This document shows, piece by piece, positions 51,703 to 60,578 of a DNA stretch of 64,000 bases. The DNA comes from Erysipelatoclostridium sp. AM42-17 (lineage in GTDB: Bacteria > Bacillota_I > Bacilli_A > Erysipelotrichales > Coprobacillaceae), in the NCBI RefSeq assembly GCF_003480255.1, contig NZ_QUIN01000009.1, positions 8,596 to 72,595 on the forward strand. The letters are read 5' to 3'. The number at the start of each line of letters is the position of its first letter. Positions within the stretch are counted from its first letter, which is position 1. The notes under the pieces were generated by a model. It searched no databases. It saw only the letters and a list, made by a program, of their open reading frames with translations, and was not told the origin of the DNA. The translations under genes were made by a program, and so were the position numbers.

Positions 51703-52101
51703 ATGAAACGAATTTGTCCGCATTGTCAACACATTTTAAAAGATAACTGTTACATTCAAGATAAAGGTGTAACTTTAAGTTATCCACATCTTATCATTAA
51801 AGAAAAAAATTACAAAAAATCAAGTCATGAATTAAAATCATGTTACTGTCCTCAATGTGGCTATGTTGAATTATATATTGATTTAAATAACGATAGTAAA
51901 GTCAGTCATATTACTGATAATCCTCAAGATTTATTTGTAACAGCAAAAAAATATGCTCAAGAATATAACCAAAGAATTGAAAAAGAAAAAAAAGAACAAG
52001 AAACTAAAAAAGCAGACCAAAGACGTATATTAAACCTTAAAAAGAAACAAAAATTGCATCAACAACGTTTACAAAAAAAGGCGGGTAACCAAATTATTTA
52101 G
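51703..52101 (+). CDS. Small zinc-ribbon protein
   Basis: 132 residues from ATG 51703 (AGGAAGG 6 nt upstream). Two CxxC pairs, CPHC (about residues 5-8) and CPQC (about 49-52), form a zinc ribbon over the first 55 residues. The tail is a lysine/glutamine-rich helix (about 85-132) that looks like a coiled coil or nucleic-acid-binding tail. No name recognised. Divergent from ftsE, both with TGn-extended -10 promoters. Confidence 0.65.
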   Translation: MKRICPHCQHILKDNCYIQDKGVTLSYPHLIIKEKNYKKSSHELKSCYCPQCGYVELYIDLNNDSKVSHITDNPQDLFVTAKKYAQEYNQRIEKEKKEQETKKADQRRILNLKKKQKLHQQRLQKKAGNQII

Positions 52102-52104
52102 GGG

Positions 52105-52290
52105 GCAACCTAATAATTCAATAGAAAATAAGTTTAAAGAAGCAATCAATTAAATTGTTCCTTTCATAGTATCTAGACAATATTAACGATAAACGAACTA
52201 TAAAAAAAAACAGCCAGGATCATAGCTGTTGTTTTTCAATGTCAATTATTAGAAGTTCATTCCCCTAAAGTAGACCCCTAAATTATTTGA
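52105..52290. mobile_element. Probable decayed IS3-family fragment
   Basis: No gene can be read through this stretch. It holds a hairpin (GAAGCAATCAATTAAATTG, 52139-52157), a second hairpin around AACAGC/GCTGTT (52210-52230), and CCCCTAAAGTAGACCCC (52262-52278), which resembles the tips of IS3-family elements. I take it as an IS scar without coding sequence, but this is a weak call. Confidence 0.35.
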
Positions 52291-52296
52291 ATAGCC

Positions 52297-52322
52297 AAAA
52301 AGGCTTCAAAATAAAGCCTTTT
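52297..52322 (-). terminator. Terminator of the yitT-like gene
   Basis: AAAAGGCTT and AAGCCTTTT with a 7-nt loop; a short U tract follows on the minus strand. Overlaps the gene's stop codon. Confidence 0.75.
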
Positions 52323-53190
52323 ATAAATCTATATTAGGTAGGGTAAATCCTCTACCATGTACACTATGTGTTTCATTACTAATAATAAATGCCGCAGGAT
52401 CAACATCTCTAATCAATCCCATTAATGTATGTAACTCTCTTTTACTAACAACTGCCATGACGGCATAGCTTTGTTTTTGCATATATCCTGTTGTTACATT
52501 TAATAATGTACATCCTCGATTAATATCATCAAAAACAACATGTCTGATTTCTTGCCATTTAGGTGAAATAACAATCACTTGAACTTTTGATTCACCTAAC
52601 ATAATCATTTTATCCATCACAATAGCATTAATCAAAACGACTAAGATTCCATATAAAATCTGTTCAACACTAGAAAAGGGAACTTGACAAGCCAAAATCA
52701 CACAATCAAATGCATTAATTAAAACAGCAACGGAAATCCCTGTTTTTTTATTTACAACTAATGGAGGAATATCCATTCCTCCAGTACTCGCACCCATTCT
52801 AATCACTAATCCTAAACCACCACCAATAAAAATACCGGCATAAATTGCAGATAGTAACATGTCTTGAGTAATCTGACTCACTGCTGGAATATTTTCAAAT
52901 AATGTAAGAAAAGTAGGGAAAATAATGGTACTCAAAGCTGTTCCTAATGCAAATTTTTTCCCCAGACAAAAATAGCCTAGAATAAACATAAAGATGTTAA
53001 TAGCATAAACAATCATTGACATTGGAATCCCTGTTAAATGTTTACCAATTAACCCTATTCCAGTTGCCCCTCCCATGATAATACCATGAGGCGTGATAAA
53101 GGCACAAATTCCAAAAGCTAAAATCAAATTTCCTAAAACAATCATAACTGTTTCAAAGATTGTCTTTTTTAAACCAGATAAGTTAGTCAT
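52321..53190 (-). CDS. YitT-family membrane protein
   Basis: 289 residues. About five membrane helices with the family pattern GGATGIGL (about residues 40-47) and GASTGGMDI (about 132-140), followed by a cytoplasmic C-terminal DUF2179-like domain with GRGFTLP near the end. The function is not established in the literature I know. It follows prfB with an 8-nt overlap, so it may be co-transcribed with secA-prfB. Confidence 0.85.
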   Translation of the reverse strand: MTNLSGLKKTIFETVMIVLGNLILAFGICAFITPHGIIMGGATGIGLIGKHLTGIPMSMIVYAINIFMFILGYFCLGKKFALGTALSTIIFPTFLTLFENIPAVSQITQDMLLSAIYAGIFIGGGLGLVIRMGASTGGMDIPPLVVNKKTGISVAVLINAFDCVILACQVPFSSVEQILYGILVVLINAIVMDKMIMLGESKVQVIVISPKWQEIRHVVFDDINRGCTLLNVTTGYMQKQSYAVMAVVSKRELHTLMGLIRDVDPAAFIISNETHSVHGRGFTLPNIDL

Positions 53191-54298
53191 CTTTTCCCTC
53201 CTTTAATTCAGATTTTAAATAAGCATAAATAAAAGGATCTAGGTTACCATCTAATACATCCTTAGGATTATTAGATTCATATTGACTTCTTACATCCTTG
53301 ACTAAAGAATAAGGATGTAAAACATAGGAACGAATTTGTGATCCCCATGCAATCTCTTTTTGTTCTCCTTGGATTTCTTTTAATTCTTTAGCTTGTTTTT
53401 CTAACATCAGTTGATACAACTTACTTTTTAACATCAACATAGCTTGTTCTCTATTTTGTATCTGACTACGTTGACTTTGACAAGTTACAACAATGCCTGT
53501 TGGTAAATGAGTAATACGTACTGCTGAATCAGTTTTATTAATATGCTGTCCTCCAGCACCACTAGCACGATAAGTATCAATTCGAATATCTTCGCTTCTA
53601 ATTTCAATTTCAACTTGATCATTAAATTCCGGAATGACATCAACTGATGCAAAAGAAGTATGTCGTCTTTTAGAAGAATCAAATGGTGAGATTCTCACTA
53701 AACGATGAACCCCTTTTTCTGCTTTTAAATGACCATAAGCATTGTATCCTTTAACTAAAAAAGTAACTGATTTAATTCCGGCTACATCACCATCTAGATA
53801 GTCTAATACTTCTATTTTATAATCTTTTTTATCACAATACCTTTGGTACATTCTAAATAGCATTTCTGCCCAATCTTGACTTTCCGTACCTCCAGCTCCA
53901 GGGTGAATTTCAACAATCGCATTCAAATGATCATGTTCATGAGATAAGAGTAATAGTTTTTCATATTCATCTAATGCTTTTTTAAATTCTTCATAATCAC
54001 TTTCTAATACTTGCATAAACTCCTGATCATCTGTTTCTTTAACTAAAATATAAGTTTCATCTAATGATGATAACATTTGATTTAGTCTTGTATATTCATC
54101 AGTTATTTTTTTCATTCCATTTAATTGATCATAGATATTTTTTGCATGATTGGCATCATCCCAAAAACCATCTTGTAATGTTTGATGTTCTAACCCATCT
54201 ATTTCACGAAGCTTTTCCTCAATTCTTGCTGAAATATAAAATTCTTTTATTATTAAATGGGCTTGATCAAGCCCATTTTTTATTTCATATAATTCCAT
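53183..54298 (-). CDS. prfB: Peptide chain release factor 2 (no frameshift site)
   Basis: 371 residues. The GGQ peptide-release loop is in RASGAGGQHINKTDSAV (about residues 243-259) and SPFDSSKRRHTSFASV (about 204-219) precedes it; the SPF motif is the stop-codon reader for UGA/UAA. Many prfB genes contain an in-frame UGA near codon 26 read by a +1 frameshift; here the frame is open from ATG to stop with no such site. Start overlaps the secA stop by one base (TAATG). Confidence 0.94.
   Translation of the reverse strand: MELYEIKNGLDQAHLIIKEFYISARIEEKLREIDGLEHQTLQDGFWDDANHAKNIYDQLNGMKKITDEYTRLNQMLSSLDETYILVKETDDQEFMQVLESDYEEFKKALDEYEKLLLLSHEHDHLNAIVEIHPGAGGTESQDWAEMLFRMYQRYCDKKDYKIEVLDYLDGDVAGIKSVTFLVKGYNAYGHLKAEKGVHRLVRISPFDSSKRRHTSFASVDVIPEFNDQVEIEIRSEDIRIDTYRASGAGGQHINKTDSAVRITHLPTGIVVTCQSQRSQIQNREQAMLMLKSKLYQLMLEKQAKELKEIQGEQKEIAWGSQIRSYVLHPYSLVKDVRSQYESNNPKDVLDGNLDPFIYAYLKSELKEGKDD
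54255..54278. repeat. 24-bp perfect palindrome inside the prfB start region
   Basis: AAATGGGCTTGA at 54255-54266 is the exact reverse complement of 54267-54278, without a spacer. On the plus strand it is followed by T residues and would look like a terminator; on the coding strand it covers codons about 8-15 of prfB and may form a hairpin near the start. Confidence 0.8.
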
Positions 54299-56931
54299 TA
54301 ATTAAACGTTAACTCTAATTTTAAATGAGGAATATCTTTTTCAGCTTCGCTTCCAGGTCTAATTCCCATGTGAACAATATTTTGACTCACAGCATCAGCA
54401 ATAGATAAAGTCATTTGTTCAAACATATAGAAAGCTTCTTCTGTATATTCAGCAAGTGGATCTTTTTGAGCATAAGCACGTAAATAAATACCATTTCTAA
54501 GTTTAGTCATTGCATCAATATGATTAATCCATGTATAATCAATGACTCCTAAAAGAATACTTCTTTCATATCTTAATAATTTATCTTTTTCAAGATCTTG
54601 ATTTAATCTCATTTGATATTGATTAAAACATAATTCAGTTAATGATTCTAATAATTTAGCAGGATCTTTAGTCATTGCTTCTTCATTAGTTGCTTCTACT
54701 TCACATAATAACATGTAATTTTTGGCTACATAATCAACAACAGCTTTAACATCAACAGTATCATGTTTTTCATGTGTTGTGCATTTTTTAATAACTTGTT
54801 CAATAGCTTGATTGAACATTCCTTTAATGACATCATCTAAACTTTCTGCTGTCATAATTTCATCACGTTCTTTATACATGATTTCACGTTGTTGTCTCAT
54901 TACATCATCATATTCAAGAATATGTTTACGAGCATCGAAGTTTTGACCTTCTACACGTTTTTGAGCATTTTCAATTGTTTTAGAGACCATCTTATTTTCA
55001 ATTGCCATATCATCATCTAAATACTTAGTAAATGATTGAAGTCTTTCACCCGCAAATCTTTGCATTAATTCATCATCAAATGATACATAGAATACTGAAT
55101 ATCCTGGATCTCCTTGACGTCCGGAACGTCCACGTAACTGATTATCAATACGACGTGATTCATGTCTTTCAGAACCAATAACAGCTAAACCACCTATTTC
55201 AGGAACACCTTTTCCAAGTTTAATATCGGTACCACGTCCAGCCATATTTGTGGCAATAGTTACAGCACCCATTTGTCCAGCACGAGCAATGATTTCAGCT
55301 TCTTTAGCATGGTTTTTAGCATTTAAAGTATTATGTCTAATACCACGACGATCTAACATTTTTGATAGTACTTCAGATGTTTCTACTGAAACAGTACCAA
55401 TCAAAATTGGTTGACCATAAGCATGTCTTGCAGCCACTTCATCACATAATGCTTTAAATTTATTTGTTTTTGTTGAATAAATTTTATCAGTACGGTCATC
55501 ACGGATAACTGGTTTGTTAGTTGGAATTTCGATAACACGCATGTTATAAATCATCATAAATTCTTCTTCTTCAGTTTTAGCAGTACCTGTCATCCCTGCT
55601 AATTTATTAAATAATCTGAAGAAATTTTGATAAGTGATCGTTGCTCTTGTTTCTGTTTCTTCTTTGATCGGTACACCCTCTTTAGCTTCAATAGCTTGAT
55701 GTAACCCATCAGAATAAGCACGCCCTGGCATCACACGTCCAGTAAATTGATCAATAATCATGATCTTAGCATTTCTAATATCACGTGTTCCGTCTTCTGT
55801 TGCTATCATATATTCAACATCTCTTTGCATAGCATAGTTTGCTTTTAGAGCTTGATTAATATGATGAACAAGAGAAGTATGTTGAATATCATATAAATTA
55901 TCAATTTTAAATCCCTTTTCTGCTTTTGTAATACCACTTGGAGTTAAAGCAACTGTTTTTGTTTCCACATCAACTTCATAATCTTCATCTGCTTTTAATG
56001 ATTTAACAAAACGGTCTGCTTGAATATATAGTGCAGCAGTATTTTTACGACCACCAGAAATAATAAGTGGCGTTCTTGATTCATCAATTAAGATTGAGTC
56101 AACCTCATCAATTAAAGCATAATTTAAACCATTCACTAAAACTTTATCTTCTAATGAAGTCACCATATTATCTCTTAAGTAATCAAATCCAAGTTCAGCA
56201 TTTGTTGTATAAGTAATATCACAACCATGTGCTGCTTTCTTTCCTTCTGGAGTTAATTCTCTTTTATTTAACCCTACAGTTAAACCTAAAAATTCATATA
56301 CTTTACCATTGTTTCTTGCATCACGTTCAGCAAGATAATCATTGACAGTAACAACATGAACACCTTTACCAGTTAAAGCATTTAAGTAAACTGGGAAAAT
56401 AGAAGTTAATGTTTTCCCTTCACCAGTTTTCATTTCAGCAATATCACCATCATGTAAAGCAATACCACCCATTAATTGCACTTTAAATGCTTTTAACCCT
56501 AATTGACGCCAAGCTGCTTCTCTGGCAACTGCAAAAACATCAATTAAAATATCATCTAATGTACTCCCATCAGCTAGTTTATCTTTAAAAATTTGTGTTT
56601 GACTAGCTAAATCTTCATCACTCATTGCTTCATATTTTCCTTCTAAAGCAATAATTTGATCTGCCATCTTGCCAATTCTTTTTAATTGTTTTCTTTCATC
56701 ATCAAAGACACCCTTGATTTTTGATACTAAACTTCTTTTGTTTTTTTGTGGTTCTGTTGAAAATGGAATCACTTTGCCATTGAACTCTTCATTCTTAAAA
56801 TCTTCTACATGTATATCACTACCTTGTTGATCTTGTAAATCAACAATATTTTTTTCAGCTTCGATATTAAGTCCTTGTTTGGCATTTTTCTTTTTTAATT
56901 CTTTTCTAATTTCTTCTTTTCTACTTGCCAT
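54298..56931 (-). CDS. secA: Preprotein translocase ATPase SecA (long N-terminus, no zinc tail)
   Basis: 877 residues from ATG 56931, chosen for GGAGGAG 13 nt upstream; an ATG at 56952 would add seven residues but contains that site. Walker A MKTGEGKT (about residues 168-175) and DEVDSILIDESRTPLI are intact. Canonical SecA has its P-loop near residue 105, so about 65 extra charged residues precede the conserved start VSKIKGVFDDERKQLKR. The C-terminal zinc-binding tail is absent (ends LKLELTFN). Drives Sec export. Joined to prfB by TAATG. Confidence 0.94.
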   Translation of the reverse strand: MASRKEEIRKELKKKNAKQGLNIEAEKNIVDLQDQQGSDIHVEDFKNEEFNGKVIPFSTEPQKNKRSLVSKIKGVFDDERKQLKRIGKMADQIIALEGKYEAMSDEDLASQTQIFKDKLADGSTLDDILIDVFAVAREAAWRQLGLKAFKVQLMGGIALHDGDIAEMKTGEGKTLTSIFPVYLNALTGKGVHVVTVNDYLAERDARNNGKVYEFLGLTVGLNKRELTPEGKKAAHGCDITYTTNAELGFDYLRDNMVTSLEDKVLVNGLNYALIDEVDSILIDESRTPLIISGGRKNTAALYIQADRFVKSLKADEDYEVDVETKTVALTPSGITKAEKGFKIDNLYDIQHTSLVHHINQALKANYAMQRDVEYMIATEDGTRDIRNAKIMIIDQFTGRVMPGRAYSDGLHQAIEAKEGVPIKEETETRATITYQNFFRLFNKLAGMTGTAKTEEEEFMMIYNMRVIEIPTNKPVIRDDRTDKIYSTKTNKFKALCDEVAARHAYGQPILIGTVSVETSEVLSKMLDRRGIRHNTLNAKNHAKEAEIIARAGQMGAVTIATNMAGRGTDIKLGKGVPEIGGLAVIGSERHESRRIDNQLRGRSGRQGDPGYSVFYVSFDDELMQRFAGERLQSFTKYLDDDMAIENKMVSKTIENAQKRVEGQNFDARKHILEYDDVMRQQREIMYKERDEIMTAESLDDVIKGMFNQAIEQVIKKCTTHEKHDTVDVKAVVDYVAKNYMLLCEVEATNEEAMTKDPAKLLESLTELCFNQYQMRLNQDLEKDKLLRYERSILLGVIDYTWINHIDAMTKLRNGIYLRAYAQKDPLAEYTEEAFYMFEQMTLSIADAVSQNIVHMGIRPGSEAEKDIPHLKLELTFN

Positions 56932-57017
56932 AAAAAATATATACTCCTCCATATTAAGTCTAGTTCATTATAACACCTAGCCTATCTTATTAAAAGATAT
57001 TTTTATTTATCTATATG

Positions 57018-57045
57018 AAAAAATCTAGGTTATACCTAGATTTTT
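57018..57045 (-). terminator. Terminator of csp
   Basis: AAATCTAGGT and ACCTAGATTT around TAT, with an A run on the left (minus-strand U tract). Overlaps the csp stop. Confidence 0.8.
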
Positions 57046-57233
57046 ACAACATGTTTGGCTTGCATTCCACGTTCGCTTTGATAAAGTTCAAATTCTACTT
57101 CTTCACCTTCATTCAATGTCTTGTAACCATCTTGTACAATTTGACTATAGTGAACAAATATATCCTTTCCTTCTCCGCGATCAATAAATCCAAACCCTTT
57201 TTCGGCGTTAAACCATTTTACTTTTCCACGCAT
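57036..57233 (-). CDS. csp: Cold-shock-type RNA chaperone
   Basis: 65 residues, the usual cold-shock domain length. RNP1 KGFGFI (about residues 12-17) and RNP2 DIFVHY (about 24-29) are conserved. The gene is preceded by about 145 nt without a coding frame, which holds two possible start regions and fits the long leaders of cold-shock genes. It lies divergent from nothing and is a single-gene unit. Confidence 0.93.
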   Translation of the reverse strand: MRGKVKWFNAEKGFGFIDRGEGKDIFVHYSQIVQDGYKTLNEGEEVEFELYQSERGMQAKHVVKI

Positions 57234-57378
57234 TCAAAATTCATCCTTTCCTTGGTACATTTCTAGTATATTGGATAGTGGCTAAAATAGTGAGTTTTTT
57301 CAATCGACAAAATTATCATCATATCATTATGTGTCGAATCCTGTCTGCAATAAAATCGAATACTAAGTAAAAGAATCA

Positions 57379-58008
57379 TCATTTAGAAATTTGTGGCGGT
57401 ATTTGTTTACTTGAAAGAATAAGAATTTCAATAGAACGCGGATCATATTGTTCAACTAAGGACAAGGCTGCTTGAAGTGTATGTCCCGATGTTATCACAT
57501 CATCAAAAATAATAACTCTTTTATTTTTGAGCAAATGTCCATTTTTCATCTTTAACACCTTTTTAATTTGACTTCGATCTTTTTGCTTCGTTTGTTTGTA
57601 ATTGGACGTTTTGTATAAACCATTAAAAATTTGAAAGCCTGCTTCTTTCATTATGGTTTCATTGGGAGCAAATCCTCGTTTTTGATTATCTTGATTACTA
57701 CTAGGAAGAACAACAACTAAACGATGGTGTCTTTTTAAATCATGAACAAACGGTAAGAGAAACACTGACTTTAATGCTATATCTCCCAAACCTTTATATT
57801 GGTATAATAGTTGTCTAAAGAAATCATTATAATGATAGAGGATTGTTAATGGATAGTGATGGAAGTGCCCGTGATAGTCACATATTACAAACTGATGCAA
57901 ACACTCACAACATATTGGTGGTTGATATATTAGATGAAATAAGTCTACACTTTGGTTTAAATCTTGATTACATATTAAGCATTGAGTGCTTTTATTTCTT
58001 TGATACAT
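57379..58008 (-). CDS. comFC: ComF-type phosphoribosyltransferase-like protein (ComFC)
   Basis: 209 residues. A zinc-ribbon start (CLIC ... CCEC, about residues 10-38) precedes the phosphoribosyltransferase fold with the PRPP loop VIIFDDVITSGHTL (about 164-177). Required for DNA uptake in naturally competent relatives, though it also occurs in non-competent species. It overlaps comFA by 34 nt. The ribosome site AAGGAA lies inside comFA. Confidence 0.88.
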   Translation of the reverse strand: MYQRNKSTQCLICNQDLNQSVDLFHLIYQPPICCECLHQFVICDYHGHFHHYPLTILYHYNDFFRQLLYQYKGLGDIALKSVFLLPFVHDLKRHHRLVVVLPSSNQDNQKRGFAPNETIMKEAGFQIFNGLYKTSNYKQTKQKDRSQIKKVLKMKNGHLLKNKRVIIFDDVITSGHTLQAALSLVEQYDPRSIEILILSSKQIPPQISK

Positions 58009-59072
58009 TGTCTTATTTCCTTAGTTTTAAAATAACTTAATATGATAACCTCACCCTCATTAAAAGGAACAACCCTTCCCACTCTGCCAGCTATTTGAAT
58101 CAATGTTGGACAATCATAAATTGGATGAGCACCTTTCATAACAATAACCTGTATATTTTTTACTGTCATCCCTCTTTCTAGAATTGTGGTCGTAATTAAT
58201 GCATCATAAAGATTCTCTTTTAATAATTCTAAATGATGCTTGATATTTTCAGTTTGAGAGGATACACCATAGACTTTAAATCCCACAACCTTTAAAAATT
58301 TGACAACAGGTTTAATATCTTTGATTGTTGGTACAAAGATCAATACTGGTTTTTTAGATGCTCGATATCGCTTTAACAACTTCATCATCATGAAATAACT
58401 GAAAATATCAGGAACAACAATACTCTTAGGTACTGGTAAATCATGACCATGATAGCGTCGTTTTAATAAAAGATCACTTTCTTGATTCGTTGCTGACATC
58501 ATAACATAATGTCCCTTTATGCTCGTCTTTAACATCGCTTGTAATTCATTATTTCCAGCATAAGGAAAAGCATCAAATTCGTCTAGGATTAACAAATCAA
58601 AACAATGACGATAACGAAATAACTGATGCGTTGTACAAATAATAAACTGCCCATCCACCTGCTTTGAATGTCCCCCATACACAATCACAGGTTTAATGCC
58701 AGTAAATTGTTTTTCTATCCGCATTGCAAGTTCTTGAGTTAAGGCCTTTCGTGGTGTTGTAAAACATACTTTATGTCCTTGATTTAAAGCATATTTAATA
58801 ACTGGATAAATCATCTCTGTTTTGCCTGACCCCGTCACTGATTTAACAACGGTATCTTTTTTCTTTTGATACCGTTTTAAAATTTGAAAAGCAATGCGTT
58901 TTTGTTCTTTCGTTAGTTCATATTGTAAATGATAATCAACATTTTGGTTAGGATAAGTAAGTTGAATAGAAGTTTCCTGATGACCATAATGAATACATTT
59001 TCGACAATAATAACGATCTTGAATTTGATAAAAATATTGAGGATCTTCATTTAAACATCGTGGACAAATCAT
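57975..59072 (-). CDS. comFA: ComFA-type DEAD-like DNA translocase
   Basis: 365 residues from ATG 59072 with GGGTG upstream. An N-terminal four-cysteine zinc ribbon (CPRC ... CRKC, about residues 3-25), then helicase motifs VTGSGKTEM (about 79-87), LDEFDAFPY (about 162-170), SAT and the C-terminal QIAGRVGR (about 325-332). ComFA powers single-stranded DNA import in Bacillus competence. It is somewhat short compared with the 460-residue Bacillus protein. Confidence 0.88.
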   Translation of the reverse strand: MICPRCLNEDPQYFYQIQDRYYCRKCIHYGHQETSIQLTYPNQNVDYHLQYELTKEQKRIAFQILKRYQKKKDTVVKSVTGSGKTEMIYPVIKYALNQGHKVCFTTPRKALTQELAMRIEKQFTGIKPVIVYGGHSKQVDGQFIICTTHQLFRYRHCFDLLILDEFDAFPYAGNNELQAMLKTSIKGHYVMMSATNQESDLLLKRRYHGHDLPVPKSIVVPDIFSYFMMMKLLKRYRASKKPVLIFVPTIKDIKPVVKFLKVVGFKVYGVSSQTENIKHHLELLKENLYDALITTTILERGMTVKNIQVIVMKGAHPIYDCPTLIQIAGRVGRVVPFNEGEVIILSYFKTKEIRQCIKEIKALNA

Positions 59073-59098
59073 CTTCATCACCCATTTATATTGTAAAA

Positions 59099-59122
59099 CA
59101 AAAGGACACAAAAAGTGTCCTA
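59099..59122 (-). terminator. Terminator of degV-marR
   Basis: AGGACAC and GTGTCCT around five A, followed on the minus strand by U residues, just upstream of comFA. Confidence 0.65.
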
Positions 59123-59136
59123 AATATGTGCCATGT

Positions 59137-59604
59137 TTATTTAGCTTTTTTCTTTGTTCTTAATTCACTACGATAATCAATTAAATCAGAATAAATAAGT
59201 TTAATTGTTTCATAAACCCAATCCATTCTTTCTTGAGGTATATGTGATTTAATATAATAAGCTAATTCCTTATGAAATTGATTGTGAACTTCTAATGCTT
59301 TTTCTCCTTCTTTAGTTAAACGAAGATAGAAAATTCTTTTGTCTTCATTTGATCGTTCTTTGACTAAAAAGCCCTTTTCGATAATCTTTTTAACTGCTGT
59401 TGTCAATGTTCCTAAAGTGATATTCAAATGATTGGCAACTGCTGTCATTGAAGGAACTTCTTCTTTACTTACCGCTTCAATAACATGCATTTCACTCATT
59501 GATAATTGACTATATTCACTTTCTCTTAAATAAAGATCTTGAATATCTAATGTTGTATTAACCAAATCCACAATAAGTTCCACAGTATCTGTCTTTTTAT
59601 CCAT
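59137..59604 (-). CDS. MarR-family transcriptional regulator
   Basis: 155 residues. The winged helix TAVANHLNITLGTLTTAVKK (about residues 54-73) and the wing KERSNEDKRIFYLRLTKEG (about 82-100) are typical. It follows the DegV-type gene by 19 nt, so the pair is probably one unit; MarR next to fatty-acid-binding proteins recalls FabT of Bacillota, but FabT normally sits by fab genes, which are absent here. Confidence 0.85.
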   Translation of the reverse strand: MDKKTDTVELIVDLVNTTLDIQDLYLRESEYSQLSMSEMHVIEAVSKEEVPSMTAVANHLNITLGTLTTAVKKIIEKGFLVKERSNEDKRIFYLRLTKEGEKALEVHNQFHKELAYYIKSHIPQERMDWVYETIKLIYSDLIDYRSELRTKKKAK

Positions 59605-59623
59605 AGCTTACCTCTTATATCTA

Positions 59624-60490
59624 TTATCCTTGATATTTCTTAATATATTGATAGCCAATACCACCAATTCCCATATGAGCTCCTACAACTGCCGGTAACT
59701 CACGAACTAAAATATCACAATCACCTAAACGGCGAATTAATTCATCTTTCATTTCATTAGCAAGTTTTTCATTTAAAACATGTTCAATAGCAAAAATATA
59801 ATCTTTAGCATTAACATGACAATCATTAATCATATGATCAATAATTTTTAAATTTGCTTTTTTAACTGTACGAACTTTATCCAAAGTATCAATTTTTCCA
59901 CCTAAATCATAATTAAGCTTCATAATCGGAACAATCTTTAGTAATCCTGCAAGTAATGCTACTGCTGGAGTAATACGTCCTCCTTTTTTTAGATGTTCTA
60001 AATTAGGTACCATAATAATCGTTGCTGACTCTTCAACCATTTGACGTAAAATATCACCTATTTCTTCTGGCTCTTTTCCTTGTTTAGCAAGCATTGCTGC
60101 TGTTTCTACCAAATAACGTTGATTACGTGCAGTTCCTTTACTATCAACTAATGTCACTGGAATATCTGCCATATCACAAGCCAATTTCATCCCATTTAAA
60201 GTAGAAGATAAACCTGTCGCTATAGGTAAAGCAATGACATGTTCATATCCTTGAGCCTTAATTCTTTCAACCGCATCATGAATGACTCCTGTCGATGGTT
60301 GAGAAGTTAATACTGTAAGGTCTTCTTTTTCCATTGTTTCAAATACAGTTTGACTATCAATTTCTATTCCATCTAAATAACCTTTATTCTTCATTGTTAT
60401 TGTAAGTGGACAAACAAATATACCTTCATCCTCATTTTTTCCTATTGGTAATTGACATCCACTATCAGTTAAAATTGCAATTTTTGTCAT
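59624..60490 (-). CDS. DegV-family fatty-acid-binding protein
   Basis: 288 residues from ATG 60490 (GAGGTG 6 nt upstream). The start KIAILTDSGCQLP, the fatty-acid loop VLTSQPSTG (about residues 56-64) and GGRITPAVALLAGLLKIVPI (about 172-191) are characteristic. Members (FakB) carry a fatty acid to the FakA kinase; no fakA is in the window. First gene of the degV-marR unit. Confidence 0.9.
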   Translation of the reverse strand: MTKIAILTDSGCQLPIGKNEDEGIFVCPLTITMKNKGYLDGIEIDSQTVFETMEKEDLTVLTSQPSTGVIHDAVERIKAQGYEHVIALPIATGLSSTLNGMKLACDMADIPVTLVDSKGTARNQRYLVETAAMLAKQGKEPEEIGDILRQMVEESATIIMVPNLEHLKKGGRITPAVALLAGLLKIVPIMKLNYDLGGKIDTLDKVRTVKKANLKIIDHMINDCHVNAKDYIFAIEHVLNEKLANEMKDELIRRLGDCDILVRELPAVVGAHMGIGGIGYQYIKKYQG

Positions 60491-60578
60491 ACTCAACACC
60501 TCTTCTTTATTTATAATAGCAAATTCCTCGTCAATTTAAAAGAAATATGTGTTATCATTATTGCGATGAGGTAAAATT

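Noticed and set aside
52102..52320. A possible short gene or regulatory RNA in the gap
   Set aside because: No frame with a ribosome site was found, and the sequence resembles an IS remnant plus a terminator; no riboswitch core was recognised.
54255..54280. prfB palindrome as a terminator of prfB
   Set aside because: The T run follows it only on the plus strand; on the coding strand an A-rich sequence follows, so it cannot end the secA-prfB transcript.
54064..54312. Open plus-strand frame inside prfB and the secA end
   Set aside because: It covers the prfB start on the opposite strand, is rich in hydrophobic and His residues typical of reverse-strand translation, and is not preceded by a ribosome site.
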